Source: Syntrophomonadaceae bacterium
Lineage (GTDB): Bacteria; Bacillota; Dethiobacteria; DTU022
Assembly: GCA_003553305.1 (NCBI GenBank)
Contig: PWEB01000019.1
Span: 1 to 7,630 of the forward strand
Reading direction: 5' to 3'
DNA: 7,630 nt
Shown here: positions 1 through 6,872 of the stretch, piece after piece
How positions within the stretch are numbered: position 1 is the stretch's first letter
Layout of the letters: each line of letters opens with the position of its first letter
Notes under the pieces: model-generated
Seen by the model: the letters and a program-made list of their open reading frames with translations, nothing else
What the model was told of the DNA's origin: nothing
The model's database searches: none
Translations under genes and position numbers: made by a program

Positions 1-686
1 AGGCCGGTCTGAATTTCATCTAAGACAAGCAGAACTCCGTAGCGGCTGCAGATTTCTTTAACTTCAGCTAAATACCCGGCCGGCGGTTCAACGATCCCAC
101 CCTCACCCTGGATTGGTTCTACCATAAAAGCGGCATAGTAATCAGGGTTGGCTGACAACTCTCGCTCAAGAGCCCCCAAATCTCCGAAGACAATATGGTT
201 GAAGTGCTCAGCCGGTGCGCCAAAAGCTTCCTGATAACCAGGATTACCGGTTGCAGAAAGAGCGCCAAAAGTTTTACCGTGAAAACTGTTTTCGGTGGTT
301 AATATACCTAAACGACCGGTTGCAGAGCGGCTAAGCTTAATAGCTGCTTCAACTGCCTCGGTTCCACTGTTAGCAAAGGTAACATATTGCAAACCTTCGG
401 GAGCTAGTTCAACCAGGCGGCGTCCAAGCTCTCCCGCAGCATCGAGGGCCGAAGGTTGAATAAAGTTCGGTTCCATACTATCCTGATAAAAATTGATCGC
501 CTCCCAAATCTGGGGAGGATTATGCCCAAAAGGCAGTGCCCCATAGGCCGCTATACAATCTAGATAACGATTACCATCTTCATCATATAAATGGCAACCT
601 TCACCCCGCACATATTTTTGATCGAGCTTGATGCTCTCGAGCATTTCACCCAGATGTGGATTAACATACTTTGTAAAATTATTCAT
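1..686 (-). CDS. Class III (omega-type) PLP-dependent aminotransferase, C-terminus cut by window edge
   Basis: A fold-type I, class III aminotransferase, the family of acetylornithine, ornithine, putrescine and GABA transaminases. It moves an amino group, usually from a terminal amine, to a keto acid in the cytoplasm. The visible part is 228 residues from an ATG preceded by AGGAGG (693-699) with good spacing. Seen in order: an N-terminal segment with the family pattern GxxLYDxDGxRYLD (about 30-43) and GHNPP (54-58); NSGTEA (106-111), the PLP-phosphate loop; SFHGKT (134-139), with Phe-His beside the cofactor ring; VEPIQGEGG (189-197); and LDEIQTG (222-228), whose Asp223 should bind the pyridine nitrogen. 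The catalytic lysine and the C-terminal domain lie beyond position 1. Family members are usually 400-470 residues. The substrate cannot be told from this part. It has its own promoter and likely operators (738-766, 704-731), so it is probably regulated apart from the upstream peptidase operon. Confidence 0.93.
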   Translation of the reverse strand, partial: MNNFTKYVNPHLGEMLESIKLDQKYVRGEGCHLYDEDGNRYLDCIAAYGALPFGHNPPQIWEAINFYQDSMEPNFIQPSALDAAGELGRRLVELAPEGLQYVTFANSGTEAVEAAIKLSRSATGRLGILTTENSFHGKTFGALSATGNPGYQEAFGAPAEHFNHIVFGDLGALERELSANPDYYAAFMVEPIQGEGGIVEPPAGYLAEVKEICSRYGVLLVLDEIQTG

Positions 687-692
687 GACCAA

Positions 693-699
693 TCCTCCT
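693..699 (-). promoter_or_regulatory. Ribosome binding site of the aminotransferase gene
   Basis: AGGAGGA on the minus strand, six bases before the ATG at 686-684. It is a near-perfect Shine-Dalgarno and fixes this start. The gene continues no further upstream, because promoter and operator sequence begins at once. Confidence 0.85.
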
Positions 700-703
700 A
701 TTG

Positions 704-731
704 CTTTGTGCACATTGTTGTGCACAACAAT
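704..731 (-). promoter_or_regulatory. Tandem palindromic operator candidate (two TGTGCACA sites)
   Basis: Two copies of TGTGCACA have centres 12 bases apart, at 707-714 and 719-726. The second lies inside a perfect 18-base palindrome at 714-731 (ATTGTTGTG followed by its reverse complement). They sit between the -10 box (738-743) and the ribosome site (693-699), so they would cover roughly the first 30 transcribed bases, a position typical of repressor sites. The TTGT...ACAA form resembles sites of GntR-type regulators, but no regulator gene is in the window, so the identity of the binding protein is only a guess. Confidence 0.65.
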
Positions 732-737
732 AATTCT

Positions 738-766
738 ATTTTAACCCTCATGGTCATAAAAATCAA
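738..766 (-). promoter_or_regulatory. Sigma-A-like promoter of the aminotransferase gene
   Basis: On the minus strand there is TTGATT (766-761), a 17-base spacer, then TAAAAT (743-738). This is 4 of 6 matches to the -35 and 5 of 6 to the -10 consensus at ideal spacing. Transcription would start near 731, leaving a leader of about 45 bases that contains the palindromic sites and the ribosome site. The -35 box lies only four bases beyond the hairpin that ends the previous operon. Confidence 0.65.
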
Positions 767-770
767 TAGG

Positions 771-794
771 CCGGGATTTTTTTGAAAATCCCGG
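771..794 (-). terminator. Probable intrinsic terminator of the yfmF-yfmH operon
   Basis: A perfect 10-base-pair stem (CCGGGATTTT with AAAATCCCGG) has a 4-base loop and begins six bases after the yfmH stop codon. On the minus strand it is followed by CCTATTGATTTTTATG, a U-rich but interrupted tail that starts a few bases late, so termination may be incomplete. The tail read on the other strand is not U-rich, which favours minus-strand use. Confidence 0.6.
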
Positions 795-800
795 AATAGA

Positions 801-2117
801 TCATACCTCTTCTTCGGGTGGCTTAATCAGTGAAACAGTGTGCAGGGCAGGGTTTAGATTTTCTTCAAGCAAATTTACAGCATCTTCCAGCTTTATTTCA
901 TGCAAGATGGAGGGCAGTTCAAAAAGTTCAGTCCCCCTGAAATGGTAAGCTAAAAAGTTGTTAGCAATAAATTCAAGTGAATTGAAACGCCTGATATAGC
1001 CACCTAGTATTTTGCGGCGGTGCCGTTCGTACTGTTCGGCTCTAATCCCTGTATTTCTGATTTCTGATATTTCATTCATGATCCGCTCGCAAAGTTTTTC
1101 AGGGTCCCTGGTTTCACCACCAATCATGGTGTACCCGTAATTTATTTCAGCGGTGTATTCCGCACCAAAATTTTCATCAATTAAATTGTCGCGGTACAGG
1201 TCATTGTAGAACTGTTCGCTTGAACCAAAGATAATATCTAATATTAACTCCATCAGTATTTCCCGACGCATTAAATCCCGGCCCTGCAGTTTATCAACAA
1301 CCGGATCCTTAAACCCAAGGAACATAATGGGCTCAGAAACGACCAGTTCCTGCTCACTGCACTTCCGGTTGATTTCTGCAGGTTCTTCCGGGAAAAAGCG
1401 GACTATTTCACCCAGTGCCTGATAGTTGCGACCGGCAATGTTATCTTCAACCTGCCTGGCAACCTGGTCCGGATTAAGATCACCGATTACAAATAAAGCC
1501 ATATTGCTTGGATGATAAAAAGTTTTGTAACATCGGTACAGTAAATCCGGAGTGATCTGAGCAATGCTTTCTGCTGTACCGGCAATATCATTACGAACCG
1601 GGTGTTGTTGGTACAGTCCCTCCAAAAGGTTAAAGAAAACACGCCAGTGCGGATGGTCTTGATACATTTGGATCTCCTGACCGATAATGCCCTGCTCTTT
1701 CTGCACTGTCTGTTCAGTAAAATATGGTTCTTGAACAAAATCAAGCAAATGATTTAAGCTTTGCTCAAAATTTGAGGTGCAGGAAAAGAGATAGGAAGTC
1801 TGTGTGAATGAGGTAAATGCATTTGGCGAAGCACCCAGGGCAGCAAAACGATCAAATACATTGCCTCGCTCATCTTCGAACAGTTTGTGTTCAAGAAAAT
1901 GGGCCACACCGTCAGGCAGTTCAGTAATTTCATTTTCTGGTTCTACCCGGAAACGGTTATCAATAGAACCAAAGCGAGTGGAATAGACAGCGTATTTCTT
2001 CTGGTAACCCTGCCGGGGCAAAACATATAGATTAAGCCCGGGGTAAAAACTGTACTGGTGAAGGGTTTCATCTAATTCTTTGCTCTCGATCAATCTATAA
2101 TTTTCTTTCAATTTCAT
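801..2117 (-). CDS. yfmH: M16 zinc peptidase subunit, YfmH/YmfH type (catalytic HxxEH subunit)
   Basis: A 438-residue M16B peptidase-like protein, the YmfH type of Bacillus, annotated in many Firmicutes as an EF-P 5-aminopentanol modification-associated protein. The zinc site is intact: HFLEH at 73-77 (His73, Glu76 as base, His77) with Glu148 in EQGIIGQEIQM as third ligand. NAFTSFTQTSY (99-109) is the usual M16 strand beside the active site. The second M16 domain, from about residue 200, lacks the Arg/Tyr substrate-binding pair: after Arg309 the residue seven positions on is Asn, not Tyr. The partner YfmF supplies that pair, so the two probably form one heterodimeric enzyme. The ATG overlaps the yfmF stop by four bases (ATGA), with AAGGAGG at 2121-2127, so translation is likely coupled. 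No signal peptide or membrane segment is seen, so it should be cytoplasmic. The family role is known mainly by association, and the true substrate is uncertain. Confidence 0.93.
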   Translation of the reverse strand: MKLKENYRLIESKELDETLHQYSFYPGLNLYVLPRQGYQKKYAVYSTRFGSIDNRFRVEPENEITELPDGVAHFLEHKLFEDERGNVFDRFAALGASPNAFTSFTQTSYLFSCTSNFEQSLNHLLDFVQEPYFTEQTVQKEQGIIGQEIQMYQDHPHWRVFFNLLEGLYQQHPVRNDIAGTAESIAQITPDLLYRCYKTFYHPSNMALFVIGDLNPDQVARQVEDNIAGRNYQALGEIVRFFPEEPAEINRKCSEQELVVSEPIMFLGFKDPVVDKLQGRDLMRREILMELILDIIFGSSEQFYNDLYRDNLIDENFGAEYTAEINYGYTMIGGETRDPEKLCERIMNEISEIRNTGIRAEQYERHRRKILGGYIRRFNSLEFIANNFLAYHFRGTELFELPSILHEIKLEDAVNLLEENLNPALHTVSLIKPPEEEV

Positions 2118-3400
2118 TTGCCTCCTTTGCGGGGTTTCAAAAGGTAAACCGTATCTAGCTCTATCTTTTCAGCAACCGCTTGAATATCTTTACGGTCAAC
2201 CGCTTCAATCCTTTTAATAAGCTCACCTGCTGAGTAGGTTCTGCCGCTTATTGCGCCATCTAAATGAGAGTTAATCAATTGACCCGGGCTATCCTGCTGA
2301 GAACGTATCCTGTTGATCAGTCCATGCCTGGTATTATCCAACTCTGTATCGCTAATCCTGCCGGCAGCCATATCTTCCATCTGGCAGCCAATAATTTCCT
2401 GCGCTTTTTGTTGATCAGCATAGTCGATACCGGCTGCAATAATCATCAATCCTTTATGCTTTTCCAATCGGGAAAAAACATAATAGGCCAATCCGGCCTC
2501 TTCACGAACTTTCATAAACAGCTTGGAATGAGGAAATGCACCTAAAATTCCGCTGTAGACCAGGAGAGGGCAATACTGATCATCCTGATAAGCAGTGTGG
2601 GTGCGAAACCCGAGGACCATTTTAGCCTGGTTGACAGACATTTCTTCCTCGTGATAGCGGACCTGCTCCACCGATCGACTGACTTCTGTTAAAGACAGGG
2701 TTTTTGATGCGCTGTTTCTGGAAAAGTTAAAAGCCCTGCCGGCTGTTTCTAAAACCTGGTTTTCCTCCAAATCACCGATTACATATAAATCGAGGGGATT
2801 ATTGAAAAAAACATCCTGGTAATAACGGTAGAGCCCCTCTGCATCAATCCTATCATAATCTTCCATCCAGCCAAGTTTATAGGTGCCAAATCTTTCCTCT
2901 GAGCACATTAATGAAATACACCGCTCGTAAGCATAAGTTGCCTTGTCGTTAAGCAGCGCTTTAATATCTTTGATCAACTGCAGCTTCTCCTGCTTAACAT
3001 AGTCTTCCCTGAACCGATCCTCTGAAATTAGTGGGTCACCGACAACCGAGCCCAGGACAGACATGCCTTCATTTAGCAATTGCCCGTTTTCCCCTAAATA
3101 TTTATCATGCGCTGATTCAAACATAAAGGCCTGCACATGTCTTTCACCGCTTTTTATAATATCCGATCCTAAATCGGCGCCGTAGAGGTTATCCAGTTTC
3201 CGCTGCAGGGTCAGCTTATCAGGATAAAGCCGGCATCCCTGCTCCAGCACAGCAGGCAGAAGAGAATTTAAAGCCGCTAAATCCCCTCGCAATTCCTGGT
3301 GCAGGAAAAAACCCATCGAAATGGTTTTGAACTTATCAGTCGGTATAAAAAGCAACCTGATACCATTCGGCAAATAGTGCTCTGTATAAATTGCTTGCAA
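2114..3400 (-). CDS. yfmF: M16 peptidase-like subunit, YfmF/YmfF type (non-catalytic partner)
   Basis: A 428-residue M16B-family protein of the YmfF type, first gene of a two-gene operon with yfmH. The zinc motif is lost: the equivalent position reads AVLEQ (50-54), keeping only a Glu. The C-terminal half keeps the substrate-binding pair Arg299 and Tyr306 in VREEAGLAYYVFSR (298-311), spaced by seven as in active M16 enzymes. In known M16B heterodimers one subunit brings zinc and the other the Arg/Tyr pair, and this operon fits that scheme. The start is TTG, chosen because GGAGGAG (3408-3414) stands seven bases before it and the first residues (QAIYTEHYLPNGIRLLFIP) match the usual first strand of the family. 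No signal peptide is seen. The related pair AlbE/AlbF works in subtilosin maturation, but no radical SAM or precursor peptide gene is present here, so a housekeeping role is more likely. Confidence 0.92.
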   Translation of the reverse strand: MQAIYTEHYLPNGIRLLFIPTDKFKTISMGFFLHQELRGDLAALNSLLPAVLEQGCRLYPDKLTLQRKLDNLYGADLGSDIIKSGERHVQAFMFESAHDKYLGENGQLLNEGMSVLGSVVGDPLISEDRFREDYVKQEKLQLIKDIKALLNDKATYAYERCISLMCSEERFGTYKLGWMEDYDRIDAEGLYRYYQDVFFNNPLDLYVIGDLEENQVLETAGRAFNFSRNSASKTLSLTEVSRSVEQVRYHEEEMSVNQAKMVLGFRTHTAYQDDQYCPLLVYSGILGAFPHSKLFMKVREEAGLAYYVFSRLEKHKGLMIIAAGIDYADQQKAQEIIGCQMEDMAAGRISDTELDNTRHGLINRIRSQQDSPGQLINSHLDGAISGRTYSAGELIKRIEAVDRKDIQAVAEKIELDTVYLLKPRKGGK

Positions 3401-3407
3401 GACTAAA

Positions 3408-3414
3408 CTCCTCC
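3408..3414 (-). promoter_or_regulatory. Ribosome binding site that decides the TTG start of yfmF
   Basis: GGAGGAG on the minus strand, seven bases before TTG at 3400-3398. No ATG or GTG in the neighbouring frame positions is as well placed, so the TTG start is well supported. Confidence 0.8.
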
Positions 3415-3487
3415 AATTCTAAAAAATCATCCATTTTAAATCCGCTTTTAATAAACTAGCATGACCAGGCAAGTTTTTCAAACAATA

Positions 3488-3517
3488 ATTAGATATTAAG
3501 TCAACGCTTGTTGTCAA
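3488..3517 (-). promoter_or_regulatory. Candidate promoter of the yfmF-yfmH operon
   Basis: In the 138-base gap after the SNF2 gene, the minus strand has TTGACA (3517-3512), an 18-base spacer and TCTAAT (3493-3488): 6 of 6 and 5 of 6 matches, with a spacer one base over ideal. Transcription would start near 3481, leaving a leader of about 80 bases. A weaker alternative nearer the gene is TTGAAA with a TG-extended TAGTTT 17 bases later. An imperfect inverted repeat (GACAAC, AAGC, GTTGAC; one mismatch) overlaps the -35 box. I see no clear terminator for the SNF2 gene in this gap, so some read-through is possible. Confidence 0.55.
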
Positions 3518-3538
3518 TCGCTATAACCGCAGGCTTTC

Positions 3539-6500
3539 CTACAATTCGAGCAATTCTTTTAGATCTTCTTCACTCATCGCTGACAGGAAACTTTCACCCG
3601 GTTGGATTACCCGATCTATCAACTCTTTTTTCTTATGCTGCAAATCGTAAATTTTCTCTTCAATAGTGTCCCTGGCTAATAACCGGATCACCTGGACTAC
3701 TTTCTCCTGGCCAAAACGATGGGCTCTTCCTGCTGCCTGTTCTTCCACTGCAGGATTCCACCAGAGATCGTATTGAATAACTACATCAGCGCCAGTCAGG
3801 TTTAGGCCGGTTCCTCCGGCCCGGAGAGAAATCAAAAACACCGGGGCCCGGCCATTATTAAACTCATCTACCAACTGCAGGCGCTCACCCGTTTTTACTG
3901 AACCATCCAGATATACATAGCGGTGACCTTCCCGCTCAAGCATATCTTTTATCAACTGCAGCATCTCTGTAAACTGAGAAAATAAAAGAACCCGGTGCCC
4001 ACCGCTGACAACTTCCCGCAGCAAATCCTGCAGCTGCAGTAGCTTAGCACTTTCACCGTTATAGTCATCCAAAAACAGGGAAGGGTGACAACAAATCTGC
4101 CGCAAACGGGTTAACCCGGCCAGTATTTTAATCCGGTTTTTTTCAAAGCCCTCCTCCTTTAAGCTCCGCTTTGCTTCTCCGCGCAGCTGTTCAAGATAAG
4201 CCAGGTATAGTTTTTTCTGTTCCCGGGTCAACTCTGAAATATAACGGTGCTCGATTTTCGGAGGCAGCTCCTCTAAGACATCTTTTTTAACCCGGCGCAG
4301 GATGAAGGGACGCACTTTCGTTGCCAGGGCATGAGCTGTTTTCTCACGAACATTAGGATCATCAGCCATAGAGCCTCCGTATTTTTGAATAAACTTTTTG
4401 TGTGACTGCAGGTAACCTGGCATAAGAGTCTGGAAGATAGACCACAACTCAGTCAACGAATTCTCCATGGGGGTTCCTGTCAGGGCAAAACGATGCTTTG
4501 CCTGCATTTTACGCGCCCATTGCGCCGTCTGGGATTGTGGATTTTTTATATTTTGAGCTTCATCGAAAATGCAGTTGTGAAATTTAAAATCACTTAGTGC
4601 GGCGCCATCCCTGCGCAAAAGTGGATAAGAGGTAATAACTACATCTGCTTCCCCGATCCGGGACAGCATTTCCCGGCGTTCTGAGCGGGTTCCCCCCAAA
4701 ACCAATGCTTTAAGCCCTGCAGCAAACTTGTCGATTTCAGCGGCCCAGTTATAAATTAATGAAGCCGGCGCCACTATCAGGGTCGGGAGGAGCGGCTCCA
4801 CGCTCTCTTCCTGTTGCGATATTATCAGGGCAATCGCCTGCAGAGTTTTACCAAGCCCCATATCATCAGCCAGAATCCCTCCAAATCCACAGCGAGCTAA
4901 ATTCTTCATCCAGCGAACCCCGGTCTTCTGGTAATCCCGCAATACATCATCCAGTGAGGAGGGCAGGGGGCAATCAGTTTTTTCGGGGTGACGCACCATT
5001 TCTAGCAGTTCTTCCACGTCTTGATCTTGGACCAAGCCCTCCATATTTTCATCCCGGACAAGCTGATCCAACTGAAAAGCTTGCTGCCTGGGCATCTGGA
5101 TAGCTCCATTTTCCAATTCTGCAGGCTGCAAATCAAAGGCCTCAGCAAGGGAAGCCATCTGCTGCACTCCGCCTTCTTCCAGAAAAAGCAGGGAACCATC
5201 CCGCAGGCGCTGGTATTTTCGCTTTTCCTGAAGGGATTGCCAGATAGATACCAATTCTTCCTGTTCTACCCCTTCAAGTTCAAAATTCATTTCAAGCAGG
5301 TCTAGATGCCAATTAATACCGACCCGTCCAGTAAAAAGAGGTTTCTTACGAACTCCGGACTGTTTAAAGCGATCACTGTAATAGACCGCGGCATGTTTCT
5401 GTAGTTCTGGAAGTATTTCACAATTAAAGCTGAAGATTTTTTCTTCATCGTCTTGATAGATGTGTGACTCCTTAACCTTAAATTCAGCCTGCTCAAAAAA
5501 CTGTAAAATTTTCTGTTCCTTTTCAAGATCCCGAATTAGAATTTGTTCGGCCGGTTCGGGAGGTTCGGCGGTGGAAAATGGATTAATAATCAGTCGACCA
5601 TACATAAATTCAAGCTTAGCTGTAACTGCACCATCTTCAAAGTCAAGGTAAACAATTGCTTCCAGCGATGATCGGTTAAGACGTAATTCCAGGGAAGGAT
5701 CTATCCTTAGCACCGCTGCTCTTTCAAGGGTCGGCAATATTTCAGAGATAAACTGCCCCACCCTGGACCCCCTGATCTGCAGAGCCCGATCATCTTTTCC
5801 TGCCAGGGCAGGAACCAGGGAAAGCAGATCGGCCTGTTCTGTATAAGCAGGATAATACAATTGATCACCTAACAGGAAAAAATCACTGTCTGAGGTCAAA
5901 GGAACCAACTGTTCTTCATTATCCAGGGTCAGCAATAATTTATCCCGGTGATCTTTTAGAGAAAACTGGAGGGGAGCAGCAGACTCGTGAATAATAAGAT
6001 CATTGTAAATTAGCTTTTTCCAATGATACCTGGCCGAGCTTAACTGCAAATTAAATGTATTCCCCCGAAGGCACAGCAAGAGCTGCCTGGCTAAATGATC
6101 AGTCAACTCAAGTTCCTTTCCGTAAAGACTGCCCTGGTTATTATAGCGTGATGCATAGTTTTGACCCGGCTCTTCAAATTGATACCATTGTTTGAAATAA
6201 TCAATAACCCTTTGATCCTGGGGAGAAAAAACATGCAGTTCAGGATCATATGTAAAGTTCTTGCCAAAAAAAAATGATTCATTGCGCAATATAGCCTGGA
6301 TGAATTTGCCGACATTCTTAACGATATAGCTTCTGGATAGACCAATTTTCAGAGATACAAACTTTTTCATTTCGCTTTCAGCGTGATAAGGCGAAACTAT
6401 CAAAAGTGTGGTTTCCAAAGAGACCGCATTTTTATAATTATTTTGAAGCGATGCTCTGCTGGAAAATGAATGAAGCAGATCTTCCACCAGCTGATCATCT

Positions 6501-6850
6501 CTTGATTTTATAGCCGGTTGCTCAAGATAGGCCAGGGCCAATAAGGTCGCAGCTATGTGCTTACAACAACCATAGTAATTTTGAAAGGCAAGGCAGTTGC
6601 AGATCTCACTGCTTATATTATTGTGCTCATCTAAAAAGATATTGACCACATAATGCTTGGTGCCTCCCACAACAGCATGGTAATAGTGACCGGTATCATC
6701 GTAGAGTAATTCTTTGACCGCTCCCTCACGGTAATAATGCTGCCCCCTGATAAAAACGTTAAAGTTGCTGCATTTACTGGCAATAATCTGTTTTGATAAC
6801 CCGGTCAAATCGGCACACTCCCCAGAAATTCTTACTATCAATTCTAACAC
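3539..6850 (-). CDS. SWIM zinc-finger SNF2-family DNA-dependent ATPase (helicase-like)
   Basis: A large SNF2/Rad54-type ATPase that should translocate on double-stranded DNA and remodel or displace bound protein; it is helicase-like but probably does not unwind. Numbered from the GTG (1103 residues): an N-terminal SWIM zinc finger with Cys84, Cys86, Cys96 and His98; a long bacterial SNF2-associated region to about 620; the first motor lobe with Walker A DDMGLGKT (662-669), DEAQ (763-766) and TGTP (791-794); and the second lobe with FSQF (957-960) and motif VI QAAGRAHRFGQ (1038-1048). The frame is open throughout and ends in TAG, with length usual for the family. I chose GTG at 6850 because AAAGGA (6858-6863) lies seven bases before it. 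A TTG at 6892 would add 14 residues and overlap the previous gene, but has no spaced ribosome site; a TTG at 6808 behind GGGGAG is a shorter option. It lies 22 bases after the PLP enzyme gene, probably in the same transcript, and there is no sign of a linked methylase or defence gene. Confidence 0.94.
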   Translation of the reverse strand: MLELIVRISGECADLTGLSKQIIASKCSNFNVFIRGQHYYREGAVKELLYDDTGHYYHAVVGGTKHYVVNIFLDEHNNISSEICNCLAFQNYYGCCKHIAATLLALAYLEQPAIKSRDDQLVEDLLHSFSSRASLQNNYKNAVSLETTLLIVSPYHAESEMKKFVSLKIGLSRSYIVKNVGKFIQAILRNESFFFGKNFTYDPELHVFSPQDQRVIDYFKQWYQFEEPGQNYASRYNNQGSLYGKELELTDHLARQLLLCLRGNTFNLQLSSARYHWKKLIYNDLIIHESAAPLQFSLKDHRDKLLLTLDNEEQLVPLTSDSDFFLLGDQLYYPAYTEQADLLSLVPALAGKDDRALQIRGSRVGQFISEILPTLERAAVLRIDPSLELRLNRSSLEAIVYLDFEDGAVTAKLEFMYGRLIINPFSTAEPPEPAEQILIRDLEKEQKILQFFEQAEFKVKESHIYQDDEEKIFSFNCEILPELQKHAAVYYSDRFKQSGVRKKPLFTGRVGINWHLDLLEMNFELEGVEQEELVSIWQSLQEKRKYQRLRDGSLLFLEEGGVQQMASLAEAFDLQPAELENGAIQMPRQQAFQLDQLVRDENMEGLVQDQDVEELLEMVRHPEKTDCPLPSSLDDVLRDYQKTGVRWMKNLARCGFGGILADDMGLGKTLQAIALIISQQEESVEPLLPTLIVAPASLIYNWAAEIDKFAAGLKALVLGGTRSERREMLSRIGEADVVITSYPLLRRDGAALSDFKFHNCIFDEAQNIKNPQSQTAQWARKMQAKHRFALTGTPMENSLTELWSIFQTLMPGYLQSHKKFIQKYGGSMADDPNVREKTAHALATKVRPFILRRVKKDVLEELPPKIEHRYISELTREQKKLYLAYLEQLRGEAKRSLKEEGFEKNRIKILAGLTRLRQICCHPSLFLDDYNGESAKLLQLQDLLREVVSGGHRVLLFSQFTEMLQLIKDMLEREGHRYVYLDGSVKTGERLQLVDEFNNGRAPVFLISLRAGGTGLNLTGADVVIQYDLWWNPAVEEQAAGRAHRFGQEKVVQVIRLLARDTIEEKIYDLQHKKKELIDRVIQPGESFLSAMSEEDLKELLEL

Positions 6851-6857
6851 ATATAAG

Positions 6858-6863
6858 TCCTTT
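6858..6863 (-). promoter_or_regulatory. Ribosome binding site favouring the GTG start of the SNF2 gene
   Basis: AAAGGA on the minus strand, seven bases before GTG at 6850-6848 and within the 22-base gap after the upstream stop codon. It is moderate in strength but better placed than any site before the TTG at 6892. Confidence 0.55.
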
Positions 6864-6872
6864 GTTTGTTTT

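Noticed and set aside
591..785. A 64-codon plus-strand open frame starting inside the aminotransferase gene
   Set aside because: It runs antisense through the start, ribosome site, operator and promoter of the aminotransferase, has no ribosome site of its own and no recognisable protein feature.
801..3400. A sactipeptide/subtilosin-like maturation locus, because AlbE/AlbF are M16 proteins
   Set aside because: There is no radical SAM gene, transporter or small Cys-rich precursor frame nearby, and the pair matches the housekeeping YmfF/YmfH arrangement better.
3880..5130. Many CTGCAG hexamers, looking like a dispersed palindromic repeat
   Set aside because: They fall mostly on Leu-Gln codon pairs or neighbouring frames of the SNF2 gene, have no regular spacing and no conserved flanks, so codon use explains them.
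4759..5305. Plus- and minus-strand open frames of 65-114 codons inside the SNF2 gene
   Set aside because: They are shadows of an intact, motif-rich gene in another frame. Their translations are low in complexity or composition-biased, and none has a ribosome site or family motif.
3539..6850. A phage-defence island built around the SNF2 protein
   Set aside because: Defence systems with SNF2 proteins normally have nuclease, methylase or DUF partners beside them. Here the neighbours are a PLP enzyme and peptidases, and SWIM-SNF2 proteins are common chromosomal genes in Firmicutes.
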